Assembly (NCBI RefSeq): GCF_000165485.1
Contig: NC_014623.1
Coordinates: 1,383,501 to 1,447,500, forward strand
DNA: 64,000 bases
Source of the DNA: Stigmatella aurantiaca DW4/3-1
Lineage (GTDB): Bacteria; Myxococcota; Myxococcia; Myxococcales; Myxococcaceae
Direction: 5' to 3'
This document shows, piece after piece, positions 9,001 through 15,772 of the stretch (positions are counted from its first letter, which is position 1; each line of letters opens with the position of its first letter). A program made the translations under genes and the position numbers. A model generated the notes under the pieces. The model made no database searches, was not told the DNA's origin, and was given only the letters and a program-made list of their open reading frames with translations.

Positions 9001-11948
9001 TGCTGGCCTTCCAGCAGGCGCGTCCGGAAGGGTTGGAGTTGTCGGGCCTGGAGGTCAAGCCGGTGGTCATGCCGACTGGGACTTCCAAGTTCGATCTGAC
9101 CCTGTCGTTGGAGGAGACGGGGCAGGGCGTCCAGGGGTGGCTCGAGTATGATCTCGACCTGTTCGACGCCCGGCGCGTCCAGGCGATGGTGCGCCAGCTG
9201 ACCGGCTTCATCGCGCGTCTCACCGCAGCCCCCGGGGCGAGGATCTCGGAGGCGGATCTGCTGAGCGTCGAGGAGCGCGCGCGTCTCACCCCCAGCGCTC
9301 CCGAGGAGATGCCCCGCCTCCCGGCTGTCCACGAGGTCATCGCGGCGCAGGCGAAGAAGACCCCCGGGGCCGTGGCCATCGAGGCCGAGGACGGCACGCT
9401 CAGCTACGCGGAACTCGAGGCTCGCTCGGGAGCCATTGCCCAAGAGCTTGTCCGGAGGGGCGTTGCGCCGGGCACGCTGGTGGCCATCGCCGTGGAGCGC
9501 TCCCTGGGAATGATGGTGGGGCTGCTCGGGATCCTCAAGGCGGGGGCTGCCTACGTCCCGCTCGATCCTGCGTACCCGCGCGAGCGGCTGGCTTTCATGC
9601 TCAAGGACAGCGGCGCCCGGGTGGTCATCACTCAGGAGCACCTCGCGCCGATGTTCCCAGATGCCGAGGTGCTGGTGCTCGGCCAGTCCCCGCAGGGCTT
9701 GTTCGAGCCTCGGAGTGGATCGCTCGCCTACTGCCTGTTCACCTCGGGTTCGACGGGCCAACCGAAGGGCGTTCTGATCGAGCATTCGAGCCTCGCCAAT
9801 CACATGGAGTGGATGCGCGAGGCCTTGCCGCTCGGCCCAGAGGACCGCGTGCTCCAGCGCACCTCGCTCAGCTTCGATGCCTCGGTCTGGGAGCTGTTCG
9901 CCCCGCTGATGGCCGGGGCGCGTCTCGTGCTCGCACCGCATGGCTTGGGCGCGGACACGGAGCACTTGGCCCGCGTGCTGCGGGAGCGCGGCATCACCGT
10001 GCTTCAGCTGGTCCCCTCGTTGCTGACGGCGCTGGTGGAAGAGCCTGGACTCGCGGGCGTCACCACGCTCCGGCGCGTGTGCGTGGGAGGCGAGCCCCTG
10101 CCTTCGGCCACGGTGAAGAAGCTCTTCGGCGTCTGCAAGGTGGAGGTCTGGAACCTGTACGGGCCCACCGAGGCGACCATTGATGCGCTCGCGCACCAGT
10201 GTCGGCCCGAGCAGGTGGGCGCACACGGGGCGACCGAGCCCATCGGTCTGCCGATCCTCCGCATGAAGGCGCTGATCCTGGACGGCAAGCTTCGTCCCGT
10301 TCCGGATGGTCTGCCCGGTGAGCTCTACCTCGCTGGGCCCGGCTTGGCGCGCGGTTACTTGAACCGGCCCGAGCTGACCGAATCGCGCTTCATCGAGCAC
10401 ACCTTCCCAGGAGGCCCCAAGCTTCGGATGTACAAGACGGGCGACATCGTCCGGCGTCAGGCGGATGGAACGGTCCTCTTCACCGGCCGCGCCGATCGGC
10501 AGGTCAAGCTGCGCGGCTATCGGATCGAGCTCGGTGAGGTCGAAGCCGCGCTCGCCCGCCATTCGGCCGTGAGGGACGCGGTCGCGCTGGTGAGGGGCGC
10601 GAGCGGGGACGCACGGCTGGTGGCCTTCGTGGTGCCGAGGGCGGGTGAGAAGCGGCCCGAGGTGGCCGATCTCCGGAGCTTCGTGGAGCAGCAGCTCGCG
10701 GCACACATGGTTCCTGGACAGTTCGTCCTTCTGGAGACGCTGCCCCTGGCGCCCAACGGCAAGGTGGACTTGCGCGCGCTCGCCGCGATGGAGATTGCCG
10801 AGGAGCACGTCGCCTCGCGGGGCGGCCTCCCGCGCGATGCCCTGGAGCTCGAACTCGTGCGGTTGTTCGAGGAGATTCTCGGCATCCGCTCCGTGGGGAT
10901 CCACGACAGCTTCTTCGAGCTGGGGGGCCACTCCTTGCTCGCGCTCAAGTTGAAGCTCGCGGTCGAGAAGCGGTTCAACCTTCCGCTCCCCTTGGTGTCC
11001 CTGTTCCGGAACCCGGCGCCCGCGCAGCTCGCGGAGCTCCTCCGGGGAGGGACCTCGGCGGAGTCCCCGCTGGTTCCGCTCACGCCGTCCGCCCGCGCGC
11101 TCCTGGGCGCTGGACCCCCAGGCAGCGGGTCTCGCCGCGCGCCCACGCTCTTTCTGGTCCCGGGGGGCGGCTCCACGCCGTTCTATCTCCTCTCCCTGGC
11201 ACGGCACCTGGAAGGCGCCGCCGTGTTCGGCCTCCAGCCTCGCGGGCTCGATGGAGAAGCCCCGCCTTACGAGACGGTCGAGGACATGGCCACCGGGTAC
11301 GCGGACGCGATCCTCTCCGTTCAGCCCGAGGGGCCCTACTTCGTGGGGGGCCACTCCATGGGAGGACAGATTGCCTATGAGATCGCCCAGGAGCTCAAGG
11401 CGCGAGGCCACGAGATCGGCCTCGTGGCGCTCCTGGACACCCTGGCGCCATTCCCGGAGGTGACACGGCCGGTGGGACAGGGCTGGGATACCGCGCAATG
11501 GCTGCTCCACCTCGCCGCCATCATGGAGGGGTTCTTCAACGTCAAGATTGGCCTGGAGCTGAGCGAGGTGAGTGCGATGGGCGAGGCCGAGCGCCTCGAG
11601 TCCTTCGTGGAGCGCCTGCAGTCCGCCGGCATCCTGCCCGCCGGTGCGCAGCCCAGCCATGTGATGGGGATCCTCAACGTGGCGCGGGCCCATGACGCGA
11701 TGAACTACCAGCCCCGCCGCAGGCAGCAGGTCCCCCTCGCGGTGTTCCGCGCCGAGGACAGGGACGGGTCCGCCCCGCCAGAGCTCAAGGCGCTCTTCGC
11801 GGAGGACACGCTCGGTTGGAGCCGCTTCACGCGGGGGCCCAGCACGGCCTATCGCGTCCCGGGCTCGCACATGACGCTGATTCGAGAGCCCCACACCGAG
11901 GTTCTCGCCAAGCACCTGTGGGCGAGTCTGACCGGATCTCAGTCCTGA
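1..11948 (+). CDS. Nonribosomal peptide synthetase, C-terminal four modules plus thioesterase (5' partial)
   Basis: The frame is open from base 3, where an A1 motif (LTYREL) is already in progress, so the start lies upstream of the window. Order by nucleotide: A1 3-1400, PCP1 (Ser codon 1536); C2 about 1690-2950 (HHxxxD at 2076), A2 3050-4530, PCP2 (Ser codon 4659); C3 about 4830-6100, A3 6210-7660, PCP3 (Ser 7800); C4 7960-9230 (HHxxxDG at 8352), A4 9330-10790, PCP4 (Ser 10932); type I thioesterase 11130-11930 with GHSMGG (Ser codon 11355). The TE marks this as the last protein of the assembly line and would release the peptide. A1, A3 and A4 have good core motifs (YTSGSTG or FTSGSTG, YGPxE). 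A2 and C3 are degenerate: A3 motif YASGAGGEPKG, A5 replaced by SQYTLAEAS, C3 with HQAVGDP instead of HHxxxDG. No epimerization domain fits between modules. The A4 specificity residues read DAWQCGLIDK, close to a glutamine code; the other codes gave no assignment. Confidence 0.96.
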   Translation, partial: LTYRELDEHASRVAWRLRQLGVQREARIGVGIGKSVELIVGMLGVLKAGGAYLPLDLNYPAERLAYLVRDASPAAILNVGVDPIPDTAIPRIDVSQVMAGEKAPPGFVPEPVLMENLAYAIYTSGSTGAPKGVLVSHRNMMNLVAWYVEDAQLTAEDRVTQACSTTFDVSVMDIWPTLVTGAALYLVSPELLLSPSELPRWLTERQMTVSFLPTPIAEAALALKWPESSKLRLMITGGDRLHVFPPPDVRFQLMNIYGPAETTVASTAAIFEPGLQEGLPSIGRPVANDRIYILDRSQRPVAPGILGELYIGGIGVSRGYLNRPELTATRFVPDPFSGEPGARMYASGDLAHFLPDGNLAFHGRLDRQVQVRGVRVELGEIEATLAEHPGVSAAAVVSEGHQQNGDVRLIAFAACAAPNPPDADALSAHLSKKLPDAYLPRRIIVIGELPLTPNGKVDYIKLEAHAKELQDRKERVAPRTPHEEILAGIWSAVLGRDQVGVEDDFFALGGHSLKATQVIARAREAFGVELPVRAIFERRTIALLAEAVSGQAGAAAPIPRIDLSGDVHLAPGQESLWFIDALGGSSAAYNVPLVMQLNGVLDLTAVSRAVSLLVERHEALRTTFHEQLGTPVQRIHPAPVSPLSCEEVSAEVLEQRIAEEIATPFSLTAGPLFRARLFRVAPEKHTLVFNLHHIVVDAWSLGVMLREFCTAYSVFTGGGTPALPALPIRYADWAEWQRQRLIAGRLEEGLGYWRQTLRGAPPLLTLPGDRARPTRQSFRGKTHAFVLDAEIGRRLGTLSRNSGASLFMTLLSAFAAYLGRLSGQDDLVIGSPSANRDRSETEEVIGYFLNTIALRMDLSGDPSFTELLQRVRKVALDGFVYQDIPFEKVVAALELPRALSHNPLFQVMFALQGQSGGEIQLPGVRATLPTPDSPTSKFDLTLFVEPREDDAFACLLEYNTDIFDEDRIHRMAAHLVRVLEAVAEEPELRISEIPLLSSEERQLIAQLGQPGRPYDGRTLLELFEKQAEKTPDAAALEHRGEVKTYRQLSHEAGLLADRLAELGAGPDVRVALCLDRSSTAMVSVLAIFKAGATYVPIDPTESPERLRFILGDAKARILVTEKKYRELSTLPGVECLWVDGGAAPAVKAPRPKVEPHHLACVLYASGAGGEPKGVAMPHRALGNLVAWHTAQSRRLRTLQYAVLNTGASLQEIFSTWCSGGTLVLDSDAHRLAPLALVQLLEEARIQRLFLPAGALHPLAHEAVNTARPVSRLEEVITAGEQLRITESIRGWFAASSKRLRSQYTLAEASVAAAHDLTGSPESWPGLPPIGRPIPNTAVHLLDAHQRPVPVGVPGEIYISGACLADGYLARPELTAERFLELSVDPPVRAFQTGDLGRLRRDGTIEFLGRADGQILVRGIHVEPGEVERVLCAHPSILDAVVVAAGDPSREQRLVAYVTPETARADELPAFLSARIPEYMVPSQFVALSALPRTLGGKVERRALPAPGQPGRRGAATGPRTAMEELVAQAFEQVLGRSPVGLQEDFFQMGGNPSLALQAVARISAAVKAEVRVSDLLKNPSVASLSRVINERHGLRTPSTSGLEHAPESDRIPLSFSQERLWFLEQLYPGTAVHNLSTALRLRGALDSGALIESLTGIIQRHPVLGMRFVERDGHVWQESRGQGEAPFELSVPGSVSAEELRRLLVEEAARPFDLANGPLFRTRLFRLDDREHVLAVTMHQAVGDPASLRVFVRELSQFYTALASGRPASLPKLSVDYLRYAREQRRYLQGEALEARLGYWKQTLNGAPGALGLPADRLRPPQPSFRGATQRLALSRGLSKGLETLSHRLGVAGVEVLLSGFAAYLSRITGQEDIVIGLPVAHRERAEFKPLIGHFEGALPIRINLSSNPTFEELIARVRYATLGAYANRDVPLEKIVEVADTERDLSQTPLFQVVLALHDASEGRVSLPALSLEPLSLELGTAKFDLALLFEPVAGELTGVIEYSTDLFDADRIERMAGHILTVFEDAMAYPGKRLSELLLLPAEERKAVSALAKGRVLPPARQVPVHKLVEEQAQRAPDSIALELGGAVLTYGELNERANRAAHQLMDFGAGPEKLVALAVPRSFELIIGLLAIWKAGAAYVPLDLSYPKARLDTIFEDSGARLLVSTHAAEAKWRAPHARTLWLDDPPASGRGGNPDSGVRMENAAYVIYTSGSTGQPKGVILEHRGLANVIEMQRHELAADSSCVMLQFSSISFDVSVWEIVMALANGGRLVLAPADTLLAGEELAKVLINHRVTHMVLPPTSYAALPADREYPSLRLLLSAGEALPPEVVNTWAKPSVQFVNAYGPTEVTIICTLGQCKQGDPGAPTIGRPALNLEGYVLDSHGELLPIGVPGELHLGGIGVARGYLNRDELTRQKFIPHPFKPSERLYRSGDLVRWRKDGNLEYLGRIDHQVKLRGYRIELGEIEAVLATHAGVAKAVVIVHAAGASGGVKLLVAYVVPAGPVDAHAIRDHARKRLPEFMVPSEIILMEELPLTSSGKVDKKRLPPPRLEEHEARASFEAPRTPTEQTLAALWEELLERRPIGTGDNFFQLGGHSLLAAQVMSRVRRAFGVEVPLSAIFEQPTLAALASVIAAKEAAPQLPPLVRLKGTGDRPLSFSQERLRFLAELEGDSAAYNIPIALSLRGQLNEGALSRSLKRVVDRHQPLRTRFPLVDGQPVARLIEGDLPLVTEDLRRPGAPPLDQRLREESSRPFVLESGPVVRAHLFKTAEQEHVLLVVMHHIVSDGWSFGVMMREISQLYAAEVRGETLALPELPIQYADYAAWQRSWLDGHVRDQQLAYWRGALAGAPAVLELPADRPRPIVRSHRGSVEPLELERGAVQALTALCRQEGVTAYMALLAAFGAYLGRVSGQDDVVIGSPFAGRRIAETEPLIGFFVNTLPLRVDLGGDPSFVELIQRVRRQVLAAHENQDVPFEKLVEVLNPERALGTSPIFQVMLAFQQARPEGLELSGLEVKPVVMPTGTSKFDLTLSLEETGQGVQGWLEYDLDLFDARRVQAMVRQLTGFIARLTAAPGARISEADLLSVEERARLTPSAPEEMPRLPAVHEVIAAQAKKTPGAVAIEAEDGTLSYAELEARSGAIAQELVRRGVAPGTLVAIAVERSLGMMVGLLGILKAGAAYVPLDPAYPRERLAFMLKDSGARVVITQEHLAPMFPDAEVLVLGQSPQGLFEPRSGSLAYCLFTSGSTGQPKGVLIEHSSLANHMEWMREALPLGPEDRVLQRTSLSFDASVWELFAPLMAGARLVLAPHGLGADTEHLARVLRERGITVLQLVPSLLTALVEEPGLAGVTTLRRVCVGGEPLPSATVKKLFGVCKVEVWNLYGPTEATIDALAHQCRPEQVGAHGATEPIGLPILRMKALILDGKLRPVPDGLPGELYLAGPGLARGYLNRPELTESRFIEHTFPGGPKLRMYKTGDIVRRQADGTVLFTGRADRQVKLRGYRIELGEVEAALARHSAVRDAVALVRGASGDARLVAFVVPRAGEKRPEVADLRSFVEQQLAAHMVPGQFVLLETLPLAPNGKVDLRALAAMEIAEEHVASRGGLPRDALELELVRLFEEILGIRSVGIHDSFFELGGHSLLALKLKLAVEKRFNLPLPLVSLFRNPAPAQLAELLRGGTSAESPLVPLTPSARALLGAGPPGSGSRRAPTLFLVPGGGSTPFYLLSLARHLEGAAVFGLQPRGLDGEAPPYETVEDMATGYADAILSVQPEGPYFVGGHSMGGQIAYEIAQELKARGHEIGLVALLDTLAPFPEVTRPVGQGWDTAQWLLHLAAIMEGFFNVKIGLELSEVSAMGEAERLESFVERLQSAGILPAGAQPSHVMGILNVARAHDAMNYQPRRRQQVPLAVFRAEDRDGSAPPELKALFAEDTLGWSRFTRGPSTAYRVPGSHMTLIREPHTEVLAKHLWASLTGSQS

Positions 11949-11951
11949 CCG

Positions 11952-12434
11952 ATGAGCCTCCTCGTTCTGCTCAGGCTCGTGCACTTGGTCGCCGTGGTGG
12001 TGTTCCTGGGCGACATCGCCGTGACGGCCGTCTGGAGATTGCTCGCGGACCGGACCCGGGAGCCCCGGGTCATCGTCTATGCCCTGCGTCTGGTCCTGTT
12101 CACCGACAAGTATCTGCTGATGCCGAGCGTGCTGGTGCTCGTCGTCACGGGGTTCCTGAGCGCGCATCTCCAGGGCATCTCGCTCTGGTCAAACCCCTTT
12201 TACGCGCTGGGGCAGATCCTCTTCATGGCGTCCGGTGTGCTCTGGAACGTCGTGCTCCGTCCCGTGCAGAGCCGCCAGTTGGGCCTCGCCGAGTCCCTCG
12301 GCGCCTCGGAAGCGCTCTTCGCGGACTACTTGCTGCTCACGAAGAAGTGGCTCCGCTGGGGCCTCCTGACGATGGCGTGCGCCTTTGGGTCCATGGTCCT
12401 GATGGTGCTGGCGGGGGCCAGAGGCTCACCGTAG
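11952..12434 (+). CDS. Four-helix integral membrane protein (DUF2269-like)
   Basis: A 160-residue protein with about four hydrophobic helices: residues 1-25, 50-75, 80-100 and 130-158. The start (MSLLVLLRLVHLVAVVVFLG) and the general layout resemble small predicted membrane proteins of the DUF2269/CopD-like type, whose function is unknown. The ATG lies 3 bases after the NRPS stop codon, so the two are almost certainly on one transcript and possibly translationally coupled. That context suggests a role connected with the peptide, such as export or self-protection, but nothing in the sequence proves it. The DUF assignment is by resemblance only. Confidence 0.75.
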   Translation: MSLLVLLRLVHLVAVVVFLGDIAVTAVWRLLADRTREPRVIVYALRLVLFTDKYLLMPSVLVLVVTGFLSAHLQGISLWSNPFYALGQILFMASGVLWNVVLRPVQSRQLGLAESLGASEALFADYLLLTKKWLRWGLLTMACAFGSMVLMVLAGARGSP

Positions 12435-12496
12435 CGGGGGTTCACGCCTTCCGCGAGGGGTGATGCACCGGGAAGGGGGGCGGGCCTGCCTGGGCC

Positions 12497-13336
12497 TCAG
12501 AGCGCGGGAGGGGCTTCGTCGAGCTTCGCGGCGCCCAGGCTTTCGTTGCGCTTGCGCAGCGGGTGCAGGAACGCGCCCACCTCCAGGGCCAGCCGCGGTC
12601 CGCCCCGGTCCCGGGGGATGATGTGGTAGCCCTCCTGGAGGGACAGGATCCGCACCGAGGCGGCGCCGGTGAGGTGGTGGGCCAGCCACTGCCCACCCTC
12701 GGGGTCCACCACGTGGTCCTGCTGGGCCACTGCCACCAGCGTGGGGCAGCGCACGAGCGGGGCCTGGGCGAGGGCGGACGCCTGAAGCGTCCACAGGTCA
12801 TTCAAGCGCGCGCTGGGGAAGGCAGGCAGGATGGGGGCCTCCGCGAGGGCCACCGGATCGCTCAGGTCCGTGCTGTCCTTGAACACCCAGGGCTTCATCC
12901 ATTCCAGCAGGCCGGTGTGCCGCAGCCCTTTGAGCAGGGCCATGGTGGGCCCCTTGAAGCGGGCGGCTGGGGCGATGAGCACCAGCCCTCGCACCACCTG
13001 GGGGAACTGGGCCGCGAGCCCCAGGGCGAGCAGCGCCCCCATGGACAGTCCTGCGACGAACACCCGCCGGAAGCCAGTCAGGGAGCGCAGGGACTCGGCC
13101 GCGGCCTGCTCCCAGTCGCGGTGATTGACTTCCAGCAGGGCCTCCGGCGTGGTGCCGTGGCCGGGAAGGCGAGGCGCCTTCACGTACATACCTTGCGCCG
13201 CCAGGGCCTCGCCGAGCGGGAACATCTCCCAGGGACTGCCGGTAAACCCATGCAGCAGCAGACAGGCGTCGTCGCCTCGGCCCAGCTCGAAGGGGGCGGT
13301 TTTTCCGGTATCCATCCAGCGTCCGTGCGCGTTCAC
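12497..13336 (-). CDS. Alpha/beta hydrolase, carboxylesterase/monoacylglycerol-lipase type
   Basis: A 279-residue cytoplasmic hydrolase of the Est30/lysophospholipase type. Visible features: LLHGFTGSP oxyanion region (about residue 27), nucleophile elbow GLSMG with Ser98, probable acid Asp207 (QQDHVVD) and catalytic His238 (EGYHII). Length and spacing fit a thermostable-carboxylesterase-like family acting on short or medium acyl esters; the substrate is unknown. The start is uncertain: GTG at 13336 or an ATG seven codons later, neither with a convincing ribosome site. It converges on the NRPS operon with 62 bases between the stops, so it is probably unrelated to it. Confidence 0.88.
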   Translation of the reverse strand: MNAHGRWMDTGKTAPFELGRGDDACLLLHGFTGSPWEMFPLGEALAAQGMYVKAPRLPGHGTTPEALLEVNHRDWEQAAAESLRSLTGFRRVFVAGLSMGALLALGLAAQFPQVVRGLVLIAPAARFKGPTMALLKGLRHTGLLEWMKPWVFKDSTDLSDPVALAEAPILPAFPSARLNDLWTLQASALAQAPLVRCPTLVAVAQQDHVVDPEGGQWLAHHLTGAASVRILSLQEGYHIIPRDRGGPRLALEVGAFLHPLRKRNESLGAAKLDEAPPAL

Positions 13337-13434
13337 GTGGGGACGCTAGTCACGATAGCGCTGAAACGTTATGCCCAGTGACTTTTGTCAGACACTCTCC
13401 AGGGGTGCCGTGCCGCGTTACGTCCGGAGCGCTC

Positions 13435-14244
13435 ATGACGCGTAGCGCTGGCCTCCCGGCACGGTCCATCGCAGACTTGCGCCGCGTGTATTCCCTCCTC
13501 CCCTGGCTCTTCGTGGTGTTGATGGCGTCGACGGCTTCGGCCGCCTGTCCGGAGGACGGGGTGCAGATCTTTCCCCGGCCGGGGTCCGTGGTCCCCACCA
13601 ATACGCGCTTGTTGCTCGAGGGGATTGGGACGGCGCGGGGGCTGGTGGCGGACCTGCCGGGGAAGACGGTGCGCCTTCAGACGGCGGGCCACGAGGTGCG
13701 CGCCCGCATCCAGCGGGGGTGGACGAGCACCCTGGGCCGCGCCACCGTCTTGCTCAAGCTCGACGGGACGCTGTTGCCGGACAAGGTCTACATCCTGCGG
13801 CTGGATGATGTGCTGCCAGGGACGGTGGCGCTGCTCAACGGCGCTGGGCCGATGACCCTGCCCGAGTGGCGTTCCGGCAAAGGGCCCGACAAGACGGGGC
13901 CCTACTGGCTCAAGCGCCCGGCGGTCTCCGAGGGCTTCTCGCGCCGCAGCGAGCAGGGGACCACGCGCTACGTCCGGTTGACGCTGGCCGCGCGGGAAGA
14001 GAGCCCCACCTATATGGTGGTGACGCTGACGCGCAAGCGCTCGGGGGCCTCGGCCCAGCACTACGTGGTGCCAGTGGTGAATGGCACGGCCATGTTGGGC
14101 CACGAGCCGTGCAGCGGAGCCTTCGCCTTGGAGGATGGGAAGAGCTATCGGGCTCGGGTGGAGGTCTTCGACGCGGCGGGGAACCTGGCGCCGGCGGTGC
14201 CCCCCATGGACTTCGAGGCGCCTGCCGCGCCTCCCGGTGGATAG
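13435..14244 (+). CDS. Exported protein of unknown function
   Basis: The frame is open from 13378, but ATG 13435 gives a sensible protein of about 269 residues: a basic N-region, a hydrophobic stretch (LLPWLFVVLMASTASA) and a likely signal-peptidase I site before ACPEDG. An in-frame GTG at 13486 would also leave the signal peptide intact. The mature part has beta-rich character and no motif I recognise. The short repeats of aromatic and charged residues suggest an immunoglobulin-like or other beta-sandwich fold, but this is only an impression. hemF starts 8 bases after its stop, so the two are probably cotranscribed. Confidence 0.7.
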   Translation: MTRSAGLPARSIADLRRVYSLLPWLFVVLMASTASAACPEDGVQIFPRPGSVVPTNTRLLLEGIGTARGLVADLPGKTVRLQTAGHEVRARIQRGWTSTLGRATVLLKLDGTLLPDKVYILRLDDVLPGTVALLNGAGPMTLPEWRSGKGPDKTGPYWLKRPAVSEGFSRRSEQGTTRYVRLTLAAREESPTYMVVTLTRKRSGASAQHYVVPVVNGTAMLGHEPCSGAFALEDGKSYRARVEVFDAAGNLAPAVPPMDFEAPAAPPGG

Positions 14245-14252
14245 GAGGGTCG

Positions 14253-15176
14253 ATGACGTTGGACGTGGAGAAGGTGGAGCGGCTGAAGGTGCGGATGGCG
14301 GAGTTCATCCGGCAGCTGCAGGACGAGATCTGCGCGGGGCTGGAGACGCTGGATGGCAAGGGGCGCTTCCGGGAGGATGCCTGGGAGCGCGCGGGCGGAG
14401 GCGGCGGGCGCTCGCGGGTGCTGGAGGGCGGCTCGGTGCTGGAGAAGGCCGGGGTGAACACCTCGGTGGTGTACGGCCAACTGGAGGAGGCATTCGCCCA
14501 CAAGCTTCAGGGAGAGGGACGGTATTTCTGGGCCGGAGGGCTGTCGTTGGTGCTCCACCCGCGCAACCCGCACGTGCCCACCGTCCACGCCAACTTCCGC
14601 TTCATTCACCAGGGGCCCAAGGCGTGGTTCGGGGGCGGCGCGGACCTGACGCCCTACTACCTCTATGATGAGGACGCGGTGCACTTCCACCGCACGCTGA
14701 AGGCGGTGTGCGACCGGTACGATCCGTCCTACTACCCGCGCTTCAAGAGCACCTGCGACAAGTACTTCTACCTGCGCCACCGCGAGGAGTGCCGGGGGGT
14801 GGGCGGGTTGTTCTTCGAGGATTTGGGCGGACAGGACTTGGAGCGCGAGCTGGCGTTCGTGATGGATGCGGGCCGCGCGTTCCTGCCGGCGTACCTGCCC
14901 ATCGCCGAGCGCCGCAAGGACGTCGCCTCCACCGAGCCGCAGCGTTTCTGGCAGGAGGTCCGCCGTGGGCGCTACGTGGAGTTCAACCTCGTGTACGACC
15001 GGGGCACGGTGTTCGGCCTGGAGACGAAGGGGCGCACGGAGTCCATCCTCATGTCGCTGCCGCCCCAGGTGCGGTGGCTCTATGACCATCACCCGGTCCC
15101 CGGCAGCGAAGAGGAGCGGTTGGTCGACGTGCTGCGAAATCCCCGGGACTGGGCCGCGGGAGGCCAGGAAAGGTAA
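14253..15176 (+). CDS. hemF: Oxygen-dependent coproporphyrinogen III oxidase
   Basis: HemF converts coproporphyrinogen III to protoporphyrinogen IX using O2, the aerobic step of heme synthesis, in the cytoplasm. At 307 residues it matches the family length. Recognisable family blocks are VHANFRFI, the glycine-rich WFGGGADLTPYYLY, the FHRTLKAVCD region, GGLFFEDLG, the RGRYVEFNLVYDRGT block and the final LMSLPPQVRW region. The start ATG 14253 has a clear AGGAGGG ribosome site at 14243-14249. The neighbour upstream is an exported protein, and the next gene starts 9 bases downstream, which suggests a short operon of otherwise unrelated functions. Confidence 0.95.
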   Translation: MTLDVEKVERLKVRMAEFIRQLQDEICAGLETLDGKGRFREDAWERAGGGGGRSRVLEGGSVLEKAGVNTSVVYGQLEEAFAHKLQGEGRYFWAGGLSLVLHPRNPHVPTVHANFRFIHQGPKAWFGGGADLTPYYLYDEDAVHFHRTLKAVCDRYDPSYYPRFKSTCDKYFYLRHREECRGVGGLFFEDLGGQDLERELAFVMDAGRAFLPAYLPIAERRKDVASTEPQRFWQEVRRGRYVEFNLVYDRGTVFGLETKGRTESILMSLPPQVRWLYDHHPVPGSEEERLVDVLRNPRDWAAGGQER

Positions 15177-15185
15177 GGGGCGCCC

Positions 15186-15722
15186 GTGAAGACGACGCAG
15201 GACGGTCCGCGCCGGAATCCCCGGAGGACGCTGGCGCTCGTGTTGGCGCTGGTGGCTGGGGTGCCGCTGCTGGGGGGAGCAGGGGTCTTTCTCTACCTGT
15301 TGTGGAAGCGGGCCCAGGCGCCGGACCCGGACAACGCGCTGCGCGTGGCGGCGGGCGGGAACACGGCGCCCTCCGAGGAGGCCCGTATCAACGTGCTGGC
15401 TTTGTGCGACGCGGTGCAGATGTACCGTGCCGAGCACGGCACCTTTCTGTCCGCGGGGCCCACCCCCGCGGAGGTTCCCCGGGGCGGCAAGGCGGTGTCC
15501 TTTCCGCACGACGAGGCCTTCGAGCAGTTGGGGTTCGCCCCGGGCACGGCGGTCCGCTTCCAGTACCAGGTGGCGATTCAAGAGAACCCGGTGGGGGAGG
15601 CAGAGGTGACCTGCTACGCGCGGGGAGACCTGGACGGAGACGGCCAGAACGCCGTCTACCGGGTGATGCTGGACGCCAACGGGATGACGTCTCCGGTGGA
15701 GGTGGAGAGGGAAGGCGAGTAG
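15186..15722 (+). CDS. Membrane-anchored pilin-like protein of unknown function
   Basis: A 178-residue protein starting at GTG 15186, 9 bases after hemF. Residues 1-14 are basic and residues 15-40 form one transmembrane helix, so it is anchored with the C-terminus outside. The following segment (SEEARINVLALCDAVQMYRAEHGTF) looks like the alpha-helix/tyrosine pattern of type IV pilin-like or pseudopilin proteins, and DLDGDGQNA near residue 148 looks like a calcium-type loop. There is no prepilin peptidase site of the usual G/FTLxE form, so it is not a canonical pilin. Confidence 0.7.
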   Translation: MKTTQDGPRRNPRRTLALVLALVAGVPLLGGAGVFLYLLWKRAQAPDPDNALRVAAGGNTAPSEEARINVLALCDAVQMYRAEHGTFLSAGPTPAEVPRGGKAVSFPHDEAFEQLGFAPGTAVRFQYQVAIQENPVGEAEVTCYARGDLDGDGQNAVYRVMLDANGMTSPVEVEREGE

Positions 15723-15772
15723 CCGTACGTCCAACGCGCAACTTGTTGGCTCATCTGCCGAGAATTCGAGAG

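Noticed and set aside
5307-12167. A very long open frame on the minus strand across the NRPS gene
   Set aside because: It is the mirror of a GC-rich coding gene: the sense frame has clear NRPS domains, the antisense has none, and there is no start signal.
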